NCBI GenBank assembly: GCA_013140715.1
Contig: JABFSG010000033.1
Location: 117,566-181,565, forward strand
DNA: 64,000 bases
Source of the DNA: Nitrospiraceae bacterium
GTDB taxonomy: Bacteria; Nitrospirota; Nitrospiria; Nitrospirales; Nitrospiraceae
Reading direction: 5' to 3'
A program made the position numbers and the translations under genes. Under the pieces are notes generated by a model. It had not been told where the DNA came from. It did no database searches and worked only from the letters and a program-made list of their open reading frames with translations. Positions 14,992 through 23,856 of the stretch are shown one piece after another; position 1 is the first letter of the stretch, and each line of letters opens with the position of its first letter.

Positions 14992-16758
14992 ATGCAGCCA
15001 TTAGACAATCAGACCGATTTCATGACCACAACCGACCGTTCTCAGCACGCGCTGATTCTCCTGGCCCTCCTTCTGCTGTCGGGGCTGTTGTTCTTCGTGG
15101 GACTCGGAGACATGGGCCTGACCGACCAAGACGAGGGACGAAACGCCGAGGCCGGGCGCGAGATGTTCGAATCTGGGGATCGCCTGACACCGACGTTCAA
15201 CGGTGAACTACGCGTAGCGAAACCGGTCTTTATCTATTGGCTAATGGACCAGTCATACCGCCTGTTCGGGGTCAGTGCATTCGCCGCACGATTCCCCTCA
15301 GCCCTCTTCGGCGTGGGCTTGATCCTCATCCATTATCTATTCCTTATGCATCAACGCAACCGGACCGTCGCTCTCTTCGGCGGCTTGATACTCTTGCTCA
15401 ACTTGGAAATCCTTGGACTCGGACGTATGGCGCTGACGGACAGTGTCCTGATCTTTTTCACCACCGCGTCGCTGTACGGATTCTGGCTGGGACTGCACGG
15501 AAAGGGCACCATACGCCGGTGGATCTGGATGTTTTATATCGGCATGGCCATCGCCACACTGACGAAAGGACCGGTCGGATTCGCCGTACCCCTTATCGCA
15601 GCGGCACTCTATCTCACCTGGACCCGTCGCTGGCCCGAATATTGGGAAAAGGGATTTCCCCTTGCAGGCATGCTGCTGTTCATTCTGCTCGCCGCACCCT
15701 GGTATGCAACCATGTTCATCGTACATGGCGATGCCTATGCCTCAGGCGCGAAGGTCCATACGATCGGGAGATTTCTCAGCCCGATGGAAGGACATTATGG
15801 GACAATCCTCTTCTATTTTCCTGTCTTGCTCATCGGCTTCTTTCCTTGGAGCGCGCTACTGCCTGTTCCGCTCTATCAGACTCTCAAAGAATGGTACCTG
15901 ATACGCCGTGCACGAACACCGATAGGTCCCGCAGGAACGTCCGAACTCGACCTCTTTGTGACCCTCTGGGTTGTGGGCGTATTCCTATTCTTCACTGCAT
16001 CTTCGACCCGTCTGCCTCATTACATTGGCCCCTTGTTTCCTGCCGCCGCCATATTGGCAGCTTCGTACTGGTCGCGCTGCCTCCAAGATCCAACGACAAA
16101 AGGCATTCGAGGCTCTATCCACCTGATGATGGGGGTGGGATATCTCCTGGCAATTGGACTTGCCTGCCTTCCCACAATCTATACAACCTACGCCTCAAAA
16201 ATGGTGAAGGAGTTCCCCCTGGCGGGACAGGTCGACCTTGGCAACGGGCCCTATCTGGCTGCGACTCTGCTGCTAATCGGAATGGCGTTAGTAGGATACC
16301 TTGGCTTGAACGAGGAACGGCGTGGAGGAGCATTCTGGGCGGCAGGGGCAAGCTTAGCCGGCCTGATTCTGATCGTCATTGTCATCGTGATCCCACAGAT
16401 CAATCGTTATATGGTTGCGCCTCCGCAGGAACTGGCTTATGCAGCGGGACTGAATCTCACTCCCCAGGATCAATTCATCGCCTATGCCACCACGAGAGCA
16501 TCCTCCGTCTTTTACTCAAGACGCAAAACTCTTTTCGTGCACAGGGGTGAAGAGGACAGAATACGAACGGCCCTGAAAGAGTCCAAGAGAGTCATAATTC
16601 TATTGCCGGAGCGCGAACAGTCGAAATTGCCGGCAGAGGCAGTCACCCTGGTCCCCATTCTCAAACGCTACGGCTACGTGCTGCTGGCGAACCAATCGAT
16701 GGTCACAGTGCCGGAGGACACAACACAGTCTCCTCCGCCCACTATTCTAGGCCATTAA
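14992..16758 (+). CDS. GT39/ArnT-like polyprenyl-phosphate-sugar glycosyltransferase
   Basis: 588-residue multi-pass membrane enzyme of the dolichyl-phosphate mannosyltransferase/ArnT superfamily. The conserved first periplasmic loop LTDQDEGRNAEAGREMFESG carries the acidic catalytic residues, followed by GELRVAKPVFIYWLM and FGVSAFAARFPSALFG. Roughly 11-12 hydrophobic segments follow, then a soluble tail of about 120 residues. It should transfer a sugar from the polyprenyl-phosphate carrier to a lipid or protein acceptor on the periplasmic side. The ATG at 15022 is an alternative start. It is the last gene of the GT2-LAB_N-GT39 unit. Confidence 0.85.
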   Translation: MQPLDNQTDFMTTTDRSQHALILLALLLLSGLLFFVGLGDMGLTDQDEGRNAEAGREMFESGDRLTPTFNGELRVAKPVFIYWLMDQSYRLFGVSAFAARFPSALFGVGLILIHYLFLMHQRNRTVALFGGLILLLNLEILGLGRMALTDSVLIFFTTASLYGFWLGLHGKGTIRRWIWMFYIGMAIATLTKGPVGFAVPLIAAALYLTWTRRWPEYWEKGFPLAGMLLFILLAAPWYATMFIVHGDAYASGAKVHTIGRFLSPMEGHYGTILFYFPVLLIGFFPWSALLPVPLYQTLKEWYLIRRARTPIGPAGTSELDLFVTLWVVGVFLFFTASSTRLPHYIGPLFPAAAILAASYWSRCLQDPTTKGIRGSIHLMMGVGYLLAIGLACLPTIYTTYASKMVKEFPLAGQVDLGNGPYLAATLLLIGMALVGYLGLNEERRGGAFWAAGASLAGLILIVIVIVIPQINRYMVAPPQELAYAAGLNLTPQDQFIAYATTRASSVFYSRRKTLFVHRGEEDRIRTALKESKRVIILLPEREQSKLPAEAVTLVPILKRYGYVLLANQSMVTVPEDTTQSPPPTILGH

Positions 16759-16768
16759 GCGATTGATC

Positions 16769-16850
16769 TGGTTTGTTTGGTTCATCCGGCTCATTTGGTT
16801 GGTTTGGTTCAACTAAATAAACAAGACAGACAAAATAAACCAAAAAACAA
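16769..16850. repeat. TTTGGTT/AACCAAA repeat tract, copy 1
   Basis: Low-complexity tract between two convergent genes: GGTTTGTTTGGTT..., then TCATTTGGTTGGTTTGGTTC, then an A-rich arm ending AACCAAAAAAC. The arms can pair, so it may end transcription from either side. A 23-base segment is repeated at 22262-22284 with two mismatches. Confidence 0.5.
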
Positions 16851-16853
16851 GAC

Positions 16854-17942
16854 TCACATCGGTACGATGCCCTTCAGCGCGTAGCTCGCCCCCAGTACCA
16901 GCAATGTAGCCGCAACGAACAGACCCTCCGCCATAGTTACCCATACCCCCCCATGCCCCTCAGCCATGGACTCAGCCGGATCGGGGAGATCACCCAACCA
17001 CTGTGCAACACAGACAAGCAACACGATGGTCGTGATAAACAGAGAGCCGGTCGTCATTCCTAAACCCAGCCACACGACACTACGAGCCAACGATCCGGAC
17101 AGCCAAAACGGGCAGCATGCCCCGCGCACGGCCCACAAGACATGTCCCGCGAGCCCCGCGAGAGTCAGGACCAGGCCGATCCAGAACAGCTGTTGAAATG
17201 GCCAAGCTTCCGAAGGGAGATACACGATCGTCCAGACAAGGGCGAGGGTGGCCACAAAGAAGGGTGTTATACGGCGAAGAGCCATTCCTGTCGATGCAAG
17301 CCATTCCCGCCAAGGGTGGGTCACGATCACTCCCACAATGCAACCGAGGGCCGCTCCTCCCGCTACGTCTGTCAGATAGTGAGATCCCCGGAACACCCGA
17401 CTGGCGGCAACGGCCACTGCCAGAGCAAGAATGGGCCACCTCGCTCTCGGAAACTTGGCGGCCAGCACAGTCGCAACCGTCAACGATGCCGCCGCATGGC
17501 CCGATGGGAATGAGTCCCAGCCACTGCCGGTGACTGGGGAAAATTCGAGGTTGCCCGCATGCATAAATTTGGGGCGTGGACGGCCAATGACATGTTTCAA
17601 GACATTGGCACTCAAGGCAGTGAGACCGTGCGCGATGAGACTCTGCCATCCTGCGTCTTTCCACTGTGGATGTCTCAGTCCATACCCAACCGCCAACAAC
17701 CCGAGGCTCAGGATCACCAAAGATTCTCCCTTGCCCAGGCGATCGCCGAAATCGCTGAACTGAATCAACCATGGGTTGGGAAGGGAGCCGACTGGGGGAT
17801 AGAGGGAGCGGACGAACCGGGTCAGCGGCACATCCCACTCAAACAGGCCAAAGAATACGAGGGTGAGTGCCCCGATAGAGAGGAGAACGGCTGCAACGGG
17901 CTTGTACCGTGAATCCTCGCTCGTCAATCTCGGGAGAGCCAT
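16854..17942 (-). CDS. PAP2-family membrane phosphatase
   Basis: 362 residues. All three PAP2 motifs are present: KHVIGRPRP, SFPSGHAAAS and SRVFRGSHYLTDV. They sit between membrane helices, as in undecaprenyl-pyrophosphate and phosphatidylglycerophosphate phosphatases. The C-terminal 150 residues add four or five more hydrophobic segments, so it is longer than the usual 200-250. It converges on the GT39 operon; recycling of the polyprenyl carrier would fit but is not shown. The start at ATG 17942 has no strong ribosome site. Confidence 0.8.
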   Translation of the reverse strand: MALPRLTSEDSRYKPVAAVLLSIGALTLVFFGLFEWDVPLTRFVRSLYPPVGSLPNPWLIQFSDFGDRLGKGESLVILSLGLLAVGYGLRHPQWKDAGWQSLIAHGLTALSANVLKHVIGRPRPKFMHAGNLEFSPVTGSGWDSFPSGHAAASLTVATVLAAKFPRARWPILALAVAVAASRVFRGSHYLTDVAGGAALGCIVGVIVTHPWREWLASTGMALRRITPFFVATLALVWTIVYLPSEAWPFQQLFWIGLVLTLAGLAGHVLWAVRGACCPFWLSGSLARSVVWLGLGMTTGSLFITTIVLLVCVAQWLGDLPDPAESMAEGHGGVWVTMAEGLFVAATLLVLGASYALKGIVPM

Positions 17943-17976
17943 GAGAGTCGGTCTAGTGGTTCAACGATGTACAGCG

Positions 17977-19104
17977 TCAAGGAACCCAATCGGCGAGAAA
18001 GACATTGAACTCACCGGGAGACTTGGCCAGTCGATCCGACACCCACACGAATCGTGTGCCGTCCGGCGAGAACATGGGAAAACTGTTGAAATGGCCGTCG
18101 AACGTCAGCCGCTCGAGGCCTTGGCCGTCCTCACCGATCGCGTAGAGATGAAAACTCGGTCGACCTCCTTCGCCCTTTGTTTCGATATTCGATGAGAACA
18201 CGATCCTCTTGCCGTCAGGAAAGTAGAAAGGCGAGAAATTCGAGGCGCCGTTCGATGTCACCGGACGCTGACCGCTTCCGTCTGCATTCATCACGAAAAT
18301 TTCCAATTGCCCCGGCTCCACCAGCCCCTGCTTGAGCAAAGCCTGGTACTTATCGATCTCCGCCTGATCGGTGGGATGAGCGGCTCGGTAGACGATACGC
18401 GTACTGTCCGGTGAAAAGAACGCCCCTCCGTCGTAGCCGGGCATGCTCGTGAGTCGACGGGGCTTCGAACCATCGCTATTCATGGCATAGAGATCCAAAT
18501 CCCCGTCTTTTACGGATGTCCAGACAATCGTCTTGCCGTCGGGCGACAGGGTCGCTTCCGCATCGTAGCCCGGCGTGGATGTCAGCCTCTGCATTTCCTG
18601 GCCATCGATACCTACTGCGTAGATATCATAATCGTCCAAAGCCCAACGGTAGGCCCCGTCCCGCTTCGGTTTCGGCGGACAGTCCGGCCCAGCCGCATGG
18701 GTCGACGAATAGAGAACCCGGCGATCGCCTTGGAAGAAGTATCCGCAGGTCGTGGCGCCAGCGCCGGTGCTCACCAATCGAATGGTCTCGCTGTCCAAAT
18801 CCATCACGTACATCTGATAACAACCCAGCCCATCATCGGCAGGTTTGAGCGTGGCTATGTCGGTACCTTTGAGCCAATTGTTCGTGGACTGAAAGATCAA
18901 CTTCTTCCCGTCGAAGGAAAAATAGGCTTCGGCGTTCTGTCGGCCCACCGTCAACTGGCGAATGTTCTTCAGATGCCGCTCTGCCTGGTGAACGGAGACC
19001 GCCTGGGCCTTCGACAGAGAATCCTTCGCCTGTCCCGACTGCTCACTCAACAGTAAACAGGCAAGTCCGATCAAACAGCACTTACCGAATGGGATCGCGC
19101 TCAT
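17977..19104 (-). CDS. TolB-like beta-propeller protein with PD40 repeats
   Basis: 375 residues from the ATG at 19104, which has a strong ribosome site (GGAGGT, 8 bases upstream). The ORF-track start at 19248 would run far into the upstream peptidase gene. A signal peptide (KCCLIGLACLLLSEQSGQA) sends it to the periplasm. At least four WD/PD40-type repeats are seen: ATLSPDGKTIVWTS, AFFSPDSTRIVYRA, FYFPDGKRIVFSS and MFSPDGTRFVWVS. These form a propeller like the C-terminal half of TolB, without TolB's N-terminal domain. It overlaps the M1-type peptidase gene by 23 bases, so the two are coupled; it may hold a protein or peptide substrate. Confidence 0.8.
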   Translation of the reverse strand: MSAIPFGKCCLIGLACLLLSEQSGQAKDSLSKAQAVSVHQAERHLKNIRQLTVGRQNAEAYFSFDGKKLIFQSTNNWLKGTDIATLKPADDGLGCYQMYVMDLDSETIRLVSTGAGATTCGYFFQGDRRVLYSSTHAAGPDCPPKPKRDGAYRWALDDYDIYAVGIDGQEMQRLTSTPGYDAEATLSPDGKTIVWTSVKDGDLDLYAMNSDGSKPRRLTSMPGYDGGAFFSPDSTRIVYRAAHPTDQAEIDKYQALLKQGLVEPGQLEIFVMNADGSGQRPVTSNGASNFSPFYFPDGKRIVFSSNIETKGEGGRPSFHLYAIGEDGQGLERLTFDGHFNSFPMFSPDGTRFVWVSDRLAKSPGEFNVFLADWVP

Positions 19105-21340
19105 CGAGATGCACCTCCGTACGATCGTTCGCAAGCGGCCATTCCCCGCGAGTAACCACCGCTCCATCCTTGAATAACACGAAACTATTCCAGCCGTAAT
19201 AAAAGAGCAGCCGCGCCACCTTCGCCACGGCCTGTGGTGTAGCAGCATACAAGACTGTCACCACGCTGCCGGGACGATCGACCCGATGACAACTGACCAA
19301 CAGGGCCAGACCCGGCCCTTCGTGCTCCGTGCCCAGCAGGGTGGCGCCTCGATCGTTTAGCGTTGCGCGCTCCCCGCAGTGATCGGCCAGGATCGATTGG
19401 ATCGCGGAGCGGGATTCCGGGCCGCCCAATACTAACACCGAACCCTCCTGAGGCAATAGGCCACTCTCGGCGACCGGGACCATCGCCGTGCGCTCGCCGA
19501 TCGGTTTCTGCTGCTCCTGAGATTGGATACGGGCAACCACGTCGCGAAACGGTGAGGGCCGGCCGGGCTCATCCGTAAAGGCAGTCAGAACCGATCGCCG
19601 ACGATCAGTGACATAGTGATTGAGGACCGGCGCCAACGATTGCCTGGAGACTCGCCGAAAAGCCATGAACTCTGGATCGAGATCGATCGTAATCGGCCGA
19701 GCAGGCAGGGTCACTGAGACCCTCTCGACCAACGAGCGCATCGGCAGAGTCAGACGATGCTCATTGCCACCATCCATACGAATCAGCAACTGAAGGGGAA
19801 ACCGAAAGGACCTACTCGACTGGACAATCGTGGTTTCCAACTGAAAGCCTTGGGCTGGTTTCCCTGTTACCGGACGGACAACCGCTTCCGGCAATGACAG
19901 GACCGGCGCTCCATCCTGTTCCACCCATTGCGCAAAAAACCATCGAAGATCCTGGCGGCTCTCGGATGCAAAGACCCGCTCAAGATCGCGCCATTCCGCA
20001 TACCTGCCGTGATATTGCCTAACCAGGCTCATCAGTGCCCGCCAGAAGGTCTCTTCTCCTACCTCCTGGCGCAGGAGGTGGAACAGCATGGCACCCTTTT
20101 GATAGCCGATGGCATTATCGTGCTCATCTTCCTTCTGCGTGAATTGCGCAATCGGGTAGTCCCGCTCAGGGGGCACATGCAGATTGTACCCCTGCACCAT
20201 TAGACGCCGTTGTTCCCGCGCCTGAGCATGATCTCCCGTCAGCTCGTGCCAGTAGTAATTAGCCACATACGTCGTCAGGCCCTCCACCCAATTCCCGCGA
20301 TCGGCGCGATTGAAGACATCGTTACCGATCCACGAATGCACAATCTCGTGGCCGAGCGCGTAGGGCTGCACATAATGCCGCTTGATAATGCCGCTTCCGA
20401 GCAACGTGAACGAAGGCATACCGAGTCCGCTCGCAAAGAAATTCTCCACCACGGCAAACTTTTCGAACGGATAGGGACCCAGCAGAGGAATATAGGCGTC
20501 CAGGTAACGGGCGGTGGCATCGAGATATTCCTCGGCTAGATGTGCATCCTCGGGAAAAAGATAGGTCGAGAGCTGAATCTTCTGGCCGGTCTTGGCAATC
20601 CAATCGCGGGACGAAGCGACAAATGTGTTGGCCACGAGCGTCAGGGCCTCGCTCGGCTGCGTCACAATCCATTCCGCCATCACCATCTGCTCGTTGCGGC
20701 AGAGCCCGACGGGGCAGGCGCGTGATTCGCCGGCCTTACCTTGCGTCACGACGGTCCATCCCCTTGGCACGGCGACCGATAATTCATAGGTACTGAGTGA
20801 TTCTGAAATATCGGGATACCAGTGGCTCTCGCTGCTCATATAGACGCCTTCCGGCCCGATATGTCCGGCCGTCTCGCTGGGCGTCACAAAACGGAGATGG
20901 CGGGGATCTCGCGGAGGATCGTTGATGACGCCATGGTACTGCACATCCAGCGTCATCGATCCGGCAGCCACGAACTGTGAAGCAATCTTAACCAATTGTG
21001 CCGGTTCCGACTGGGAGCCAGGCTCTACTTCAAAGGGCACATCCTGAATCGAGACCTCTGCCCCAGCGGATTTGTGCACGAGTGCAATGTGGTCGATCTG
21101 GAGCGTGGGAGAGAGAGAGAAGCGCACAGGGACCTTGGACTGCGGCACATCGAGGGTCAGCCGGTCCTTTACGAAGAGGCCATGCTCCTCGGGGACGATC
21201 TGTACGAAGAGTTCGTGATGCCGAATGGCAATGGGCGACGGGAATGGCTCAACTGCGCAGGCGATACTGAAGGCCCCGCAACTGAGAAACACGAGGGAAA
21301 AGCAACAGAAAAAAGAGACTGGCTTGCTTCCGATTGGCAT
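19082..21340 (-). CDS. Secreted M1-type zinc metallopeptidase
   Basis: 752 residues from ATG 21340, 10 bases after the response-regulator stop; the ORF-track start is a TTG at 21376. Signal peptide: FFCCFSLVFLSCGAFSIACA. Zinc site HEIVHSW near residue 330 with the third ligand Glu 18 residues on (HExxH-X18-E), as in gluzincins. The usual exopeptidase signature GxMEN is replaced by a FFASGLGMPSFTLLG segment, so aminopeptidase specificity is doubtful. About 280 residues follow the zinc region, including LPEAVVRPVTG and DLDPEFMAFRR, and a last domain of unknown role. It lies in an operon with a double-receiver regulator and a TolB-like protein. Confidence 0.85.
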   Translation of the reverse strand: MPIGSKPVSFFCCFSLVFLSCGAFSIACAVEPFPSPIAIRHHELFVQIVPEEHGLFVKDRLTLDVPQSKVPVRFSLSPTLQIDHIALVHKSAGAEVSIQDVPFEVEPGSQSEPAQLVKIASQFVAAGSMTLDVQYHGVINDPPRDPRHLRFVTPSETAGHIGPEGVYMSSESHWYPDISESLSTYELSVAVPRGWTVVTQGKAGESRACPVGLCRNEQMVMAEWIVTQPSEALTLVANTFVASSRDWIAKTGQKIQLSTYLFPEDAHLAEEYLDATARYLDAYIPLLGPYPFEKFAVVENFFASGLGMPSFTLLGSGIIKRHYVQPYALGHEIVHSWIGNDVFNRADRGNWVEGLTTYVANYYWHELTGDHAQAREQRRLMVQGYNLHVPPERDYPIAQFTQKEDEHDNAIGYQKGAMLFHLLRQEVGEETFWRALMSLVRQYHGRYAEWRDLERVFASESRQDLRWFFAQWVEQDGAPVLSLPEAVVRPVTGKPAQGFQLETTIVQSSRSFRFPLQLLIRMDGGNEHRLTLPMRSLVERVSVTLPARPITIDLDPEFMAFRRVSRQSLAPVLNHYVTDRRRSVLTAFTDEPGRPSPFRDVVARIQSQEQQKPIGERTAMVPVAESGLLPQEGSVLVLGGPESRSAIQSILADHCGERATLNDRGATLLGTEHEGPGLALLVSCHRVDRPGSVVTVLYAATPQAVAKVARLLFYYGWNSFVLFKDGAVVTRGEWPLANDRTEVHLDERDPIR

Positions 21341-21350
21341 CGGAAGAGTT

Positions 21351-22124
21351 TTAGCATTCACGACAGACGAGCACAAGCTGAATGGACATCAGTAGCTGGT
21401 CCAAGTCGATCGGCTTCCCGATGACTTCTTGCGGCTCCAAGGCCCAGGCTTGCTCTTTACCGTGACTCCCGGTGATGATGATTACCGCCCCGGCGTATCC
21501 GCGTTGGCGAAGTTGCCTAAGCACCTCGACGCCGTCCATCCCGGGCATGAACAGATCGAGAAGAATTAGGTCGGGAGGCGCTTGCTTCACCATCGAGAGA
21601 GCCTCAGGTCCGTCTTTTACGCCGAGCGCCCGATAGCCGCGGAGGCTGAGAAACTGAACGAGCAGATCGCGGACCAAGGGCTCATCGTCGACGACGAGGA
21701 TTGTCTCCCCTGTATCGGCCACGCCCGCGCTGCCTGCCACCGGCGGAGCGGGAAGGGATCTGGCAGGGAGTTGCATCACCTGACCGACACATTCGACCAA
21801 CACATCGAGCGACAGACCCTTTCGGATAAAATCGGTGACACGCAATCCCCGCGCTTGATTTTCCTGCTCCTCGGTCGCTCCACCGCCCAAGATAATCACC
21901 GGCGCATGGGGATCGTATGCGCGGATCTCTTTGAGGACAGTCAGCCCATCCATTTCAGGCATGTGAAGATCCAGAATCGTGACGCGCGGAGCCTCCTGAC
22001 GGAAGAGTGTTAGACCTTCGACTCCGCTCGTCGCAGACAGTACCTGATACCCATGGCGAGCAAGAACAGACTGAATCAACTCACAATTCATACGGTCGTT
22101 GTCGATAACCAGGACTTTGATCAT
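21351..22124 (-). CDS. Response regulator with two receiver domains and no output domain
   Basis: 257 residues. First receiver: VLVIDNDR, phosphoacceptor Asp52 in ILDLHMPEMDG, and a Lys in FIRKGLSLD; the usual Thr/Ser switch position is Gly (VIILGGG). Second receiver from about residue 140: ILVVDDEP, Asp190 in LLDLFMPGMDG, IIITGS and IGKPIDLD, all standard. The domains are joined by a Pro/Ala-rich linker. It could relay phosphate or act by protein contact. It heads an operon with a secreted peptidase and a TolB-like protein; no histidine kinase gene is beside it. Confidence 0.85.
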   Translation of the reverse strand: MIKVLVIDNDRMNCELIQSVLARHGYQVLSATSGVEGLTLFRQEAPRVTILDLHMPEMDGLTVLKEIRAYDPHAPVIILGGGATEEQENQARGLRVTDFIRKGLSLDVLVECVGQVMQLPARSLPAPPVAGSAGVADTGETILVVDDEPLVRDLLVQFLSLRGYRALGVKDGPEALSMVKQAPPDLILLDLFMPGMDGVEVLRQLRQRGYAGAVIIITGSHGKEQAWALEPQEVIGKPIDLDQLLMSIQLVLVCREC

Positions 22125-22261
22125 CTTATCGCCTTAGGACGTGAATGCATGGAACGTTTCGCCTAGTGAATTCGCAAATTAGCCTAACACAGAGGACACC
22201 GACGGAAAAGAGAATGACAGGATCTTACCGGGTCTACTCAGGGTAAAAGGACGCGCAAGGT

Positions 22262-22322
22262 TCATTTGGTTCGTTTGGTTGAACAAGACGAACCAGATCA
22301 ACAAAACCAATCAATCGACCAA
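22262..22322. repeat. TTTGGTT/AACCA repeat tract, copy 2
   Basis: TCATTTGGTTCGTTTGGTTG matches the copy at 16791 with two differences over 23 bases. TGGTTCGT (22267-22274) and ACGAACCA (22288-22295) form an exact 8-bp stem with a 13-base loop. It lies directly after the ftsY stop on the minus strand, so it may help end that transcript. Confidence 0.5.
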
Positions 22323-23261
22323 TTAAGAGGAAGGCGGCGCCGCTGCCCCGATAAGCGCATCCACGAAAGCGGTGCTCTCAAAATCCTGCAGGTCCTCAAC
22401 CGACTCCCCGACTCCGATCAGCCTCACAGGCAACTTCAGCTCCTCGGCAATCGCAACGACGATCCCTCCGCGAGCGGTGCCATCAAGCTTCGTCAAGACC
22501 AAGCCTGTGACACCGACAGCTTGATGGAACTGGCGGGCTTGGGCCAAAGCATTTTGCCCCACCGTGGCGTCTAGCACGAGAAGCGCTTCGTGCGGCGCGC
22601 CAGGACATTCCCCTGCGATCACACGCGTAATTTTGCGAAGTTCATCCATGAGATTCGATTTGGTGTGCAGCCGACCGGCCGTATCGATCAGGACCACGTC
22701 CACCTTCCGTGCCTTCGCAGCAGCAACTCCATCGAATGCGACGGCCGCTGGATCGGCCCCATGGCGGTGACGGATCACATCGACGCCGACTCGATCGGCC
22801 CAGACTTGCAGCTGATCGATCGCCGCCGCGCGAAAGGTATCGGCAGCCACCAGCAGCGGTACCTTCCCCGCCTGTACGAGTCGTTGCGCGATTTTGGCGA
22901 TTGTGGTCGTCTTACCGACACCATTCACCCCCACGACCAGAATAACGAAGGGCTTTGGACCGTTGGCGAGCAGAGATTCCAATGGCAGCCCTTGCGCGGG
23001 CGTCAGCACCTCGATCAGGGTGTCCTGTAATACCCTATGGACCAGACCGGTCTGCGAGGCATCGGCTCCTTGAAGCTGTTTCTTAAGACGTTCCATCACA
23101 CGATCCACCACGCGGGCACCGAGATCGGAGGCGATAAGAGCCGCTTCAAACTCTTCTAGGACAGCCGGATCCGCTGCACGGCCAAGCAATCGATCCAAAG
23201 ATCCACGAACGACATCGCGTGTTTTGGTGAGTCCGTCACTGAGTCGCTGCAACCATCCCAT
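22323..23261 (-). CDS. ftsY: Signal recognition particle receptor FtsY
   Basis: GTPase that docks ribosome-nascent-chain-SRP complexes at the membrane. 312 residues: a short N domain, then the NG core with G1 GVNGVGKTTTIAKIA, DTFRAAA, G3 DTAGR and G4 TKLDGTARGG, ending in GVGESVEDLQDFESTAF. There is almost no acidic A domain before the N domain, as in many non-enteric bacteria. ATG 23261 is used. No cell-division genes are next to it; ybeY lies 127 bases upstream on the same strand. Confidence 0.96.
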   Translation of the reverse strand: MGWLQRLSDGLTKTRDVVRGSLDRLLGRAADPAVLEEFEAALIASDLGARVVDRVMERLKKQLQGADASQTGLVHRVLQDTLIEVLTPAQGLPLESLLANGPKPFVILVVGVNGVGKTTTIAKIAQRLVQAGKVPLLVAADTFRAAAIDQLQVWADRVGVDVIRHRHGADPAAVAFDGVAAAKARKVDVVLIDTAGRLHTKSNLMDELRKITRVIAGECPGAPHEALLVLDATVGQNALAQARQFHQAVGVTGLVLTKLDGTARGGIVVAIAEELKLPVRLIGVGESVEDLQDFESTAFVDALIGAAAPPSS

Positions 23262-23388
23262 CGATATACTCCTAAGGCGTGATCATTTGCGAGACTGGCG
23301 GGAAAGGCAAGATGGGCGAGACGCGCAAACCAGCCGATCCTAACCAGTTCATTGAGTCTTGCCTATCGCGCTGTTCTCGCCCGTCCCG

Positions 23389-23856
23389 CTAGTCTCGCTT
23401 TTCTCGCACATCCGCAAGCGACCGCAAGATCATCCGTTCACGTCGATGCATCCGACGCGCTTCTTTCTCATTCCGCTCATGATCATAGCCGCAGAGATGC
23501 AGGATGCCGTGGACCAAGAGCACCGTCAGCTCTTCGTCCAGCGATCTATGACCCTGCTTAGCTTGACGGACTGCCGTCGGAACAGCAATCACCACATCAC
23601 CCAACATTACCGGCACGAGGGGTGATGGGGAGTGAGGGGCGCTGGAGTCCCACATGGCAAAGGCCAGCACATCGGTCGTACGATCCTTGCCCCGATACCG
23701 ACGGTTGAGCCCCCTCATTCGCTGATCCCCCACGAGCAAGATACCCAGTTCCGCCGACTCTGCCCCGACATCGGACAGAATCGCCCGTGCCTGTCGATCC
23801 AGGCGCGCCTGGTCAAACGTCACCCGGCGAACATGGCTCTGCATATGGACTGGCAT
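23389..23856 (-). CDS. ybeY: Endoribonuclease YbeY, 16S rRNA maturation
   Basis: Metal-dependent RNase that trims and checks 16S rRNA. The catalytic zinc motif HGILHLCGYDHE is intact, and the family's RYRGKDRTTDVLAFAM segment is present. The protein is 155 residues from ATG 23856; the ORF-track start is a TTG at 23874. The ATG shares its A with the phoH stop (TAATG), so translation is coupled to phoH, the usual partner of ybeY. An 8-residue insert (SSAPHSPS) follows the LAFAM segment. Confidence 0.93.
   Translation of the reverse strand: MPVHMQSHVRRVTFDQARLDRQARAILSDVGAESAELGILLVGDQRMRGLNRRYRGKDRTTDVLAFAMWDSSAPHSPSPLVPVMLGDVVIAVPTAVRQAKQGHRSLDEELTVLLVHGILHLCGYDHERNEKEARRMHRRERMILRSLADVREKRD

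Noticed and set aside
15237-16550. 437-residue ORF in another frame inside the GT39 gene
   Set aside because: Long only because of base composition; rich in Arg, Pro and His with no domain, while the GT39 frame has family motifs throughout.
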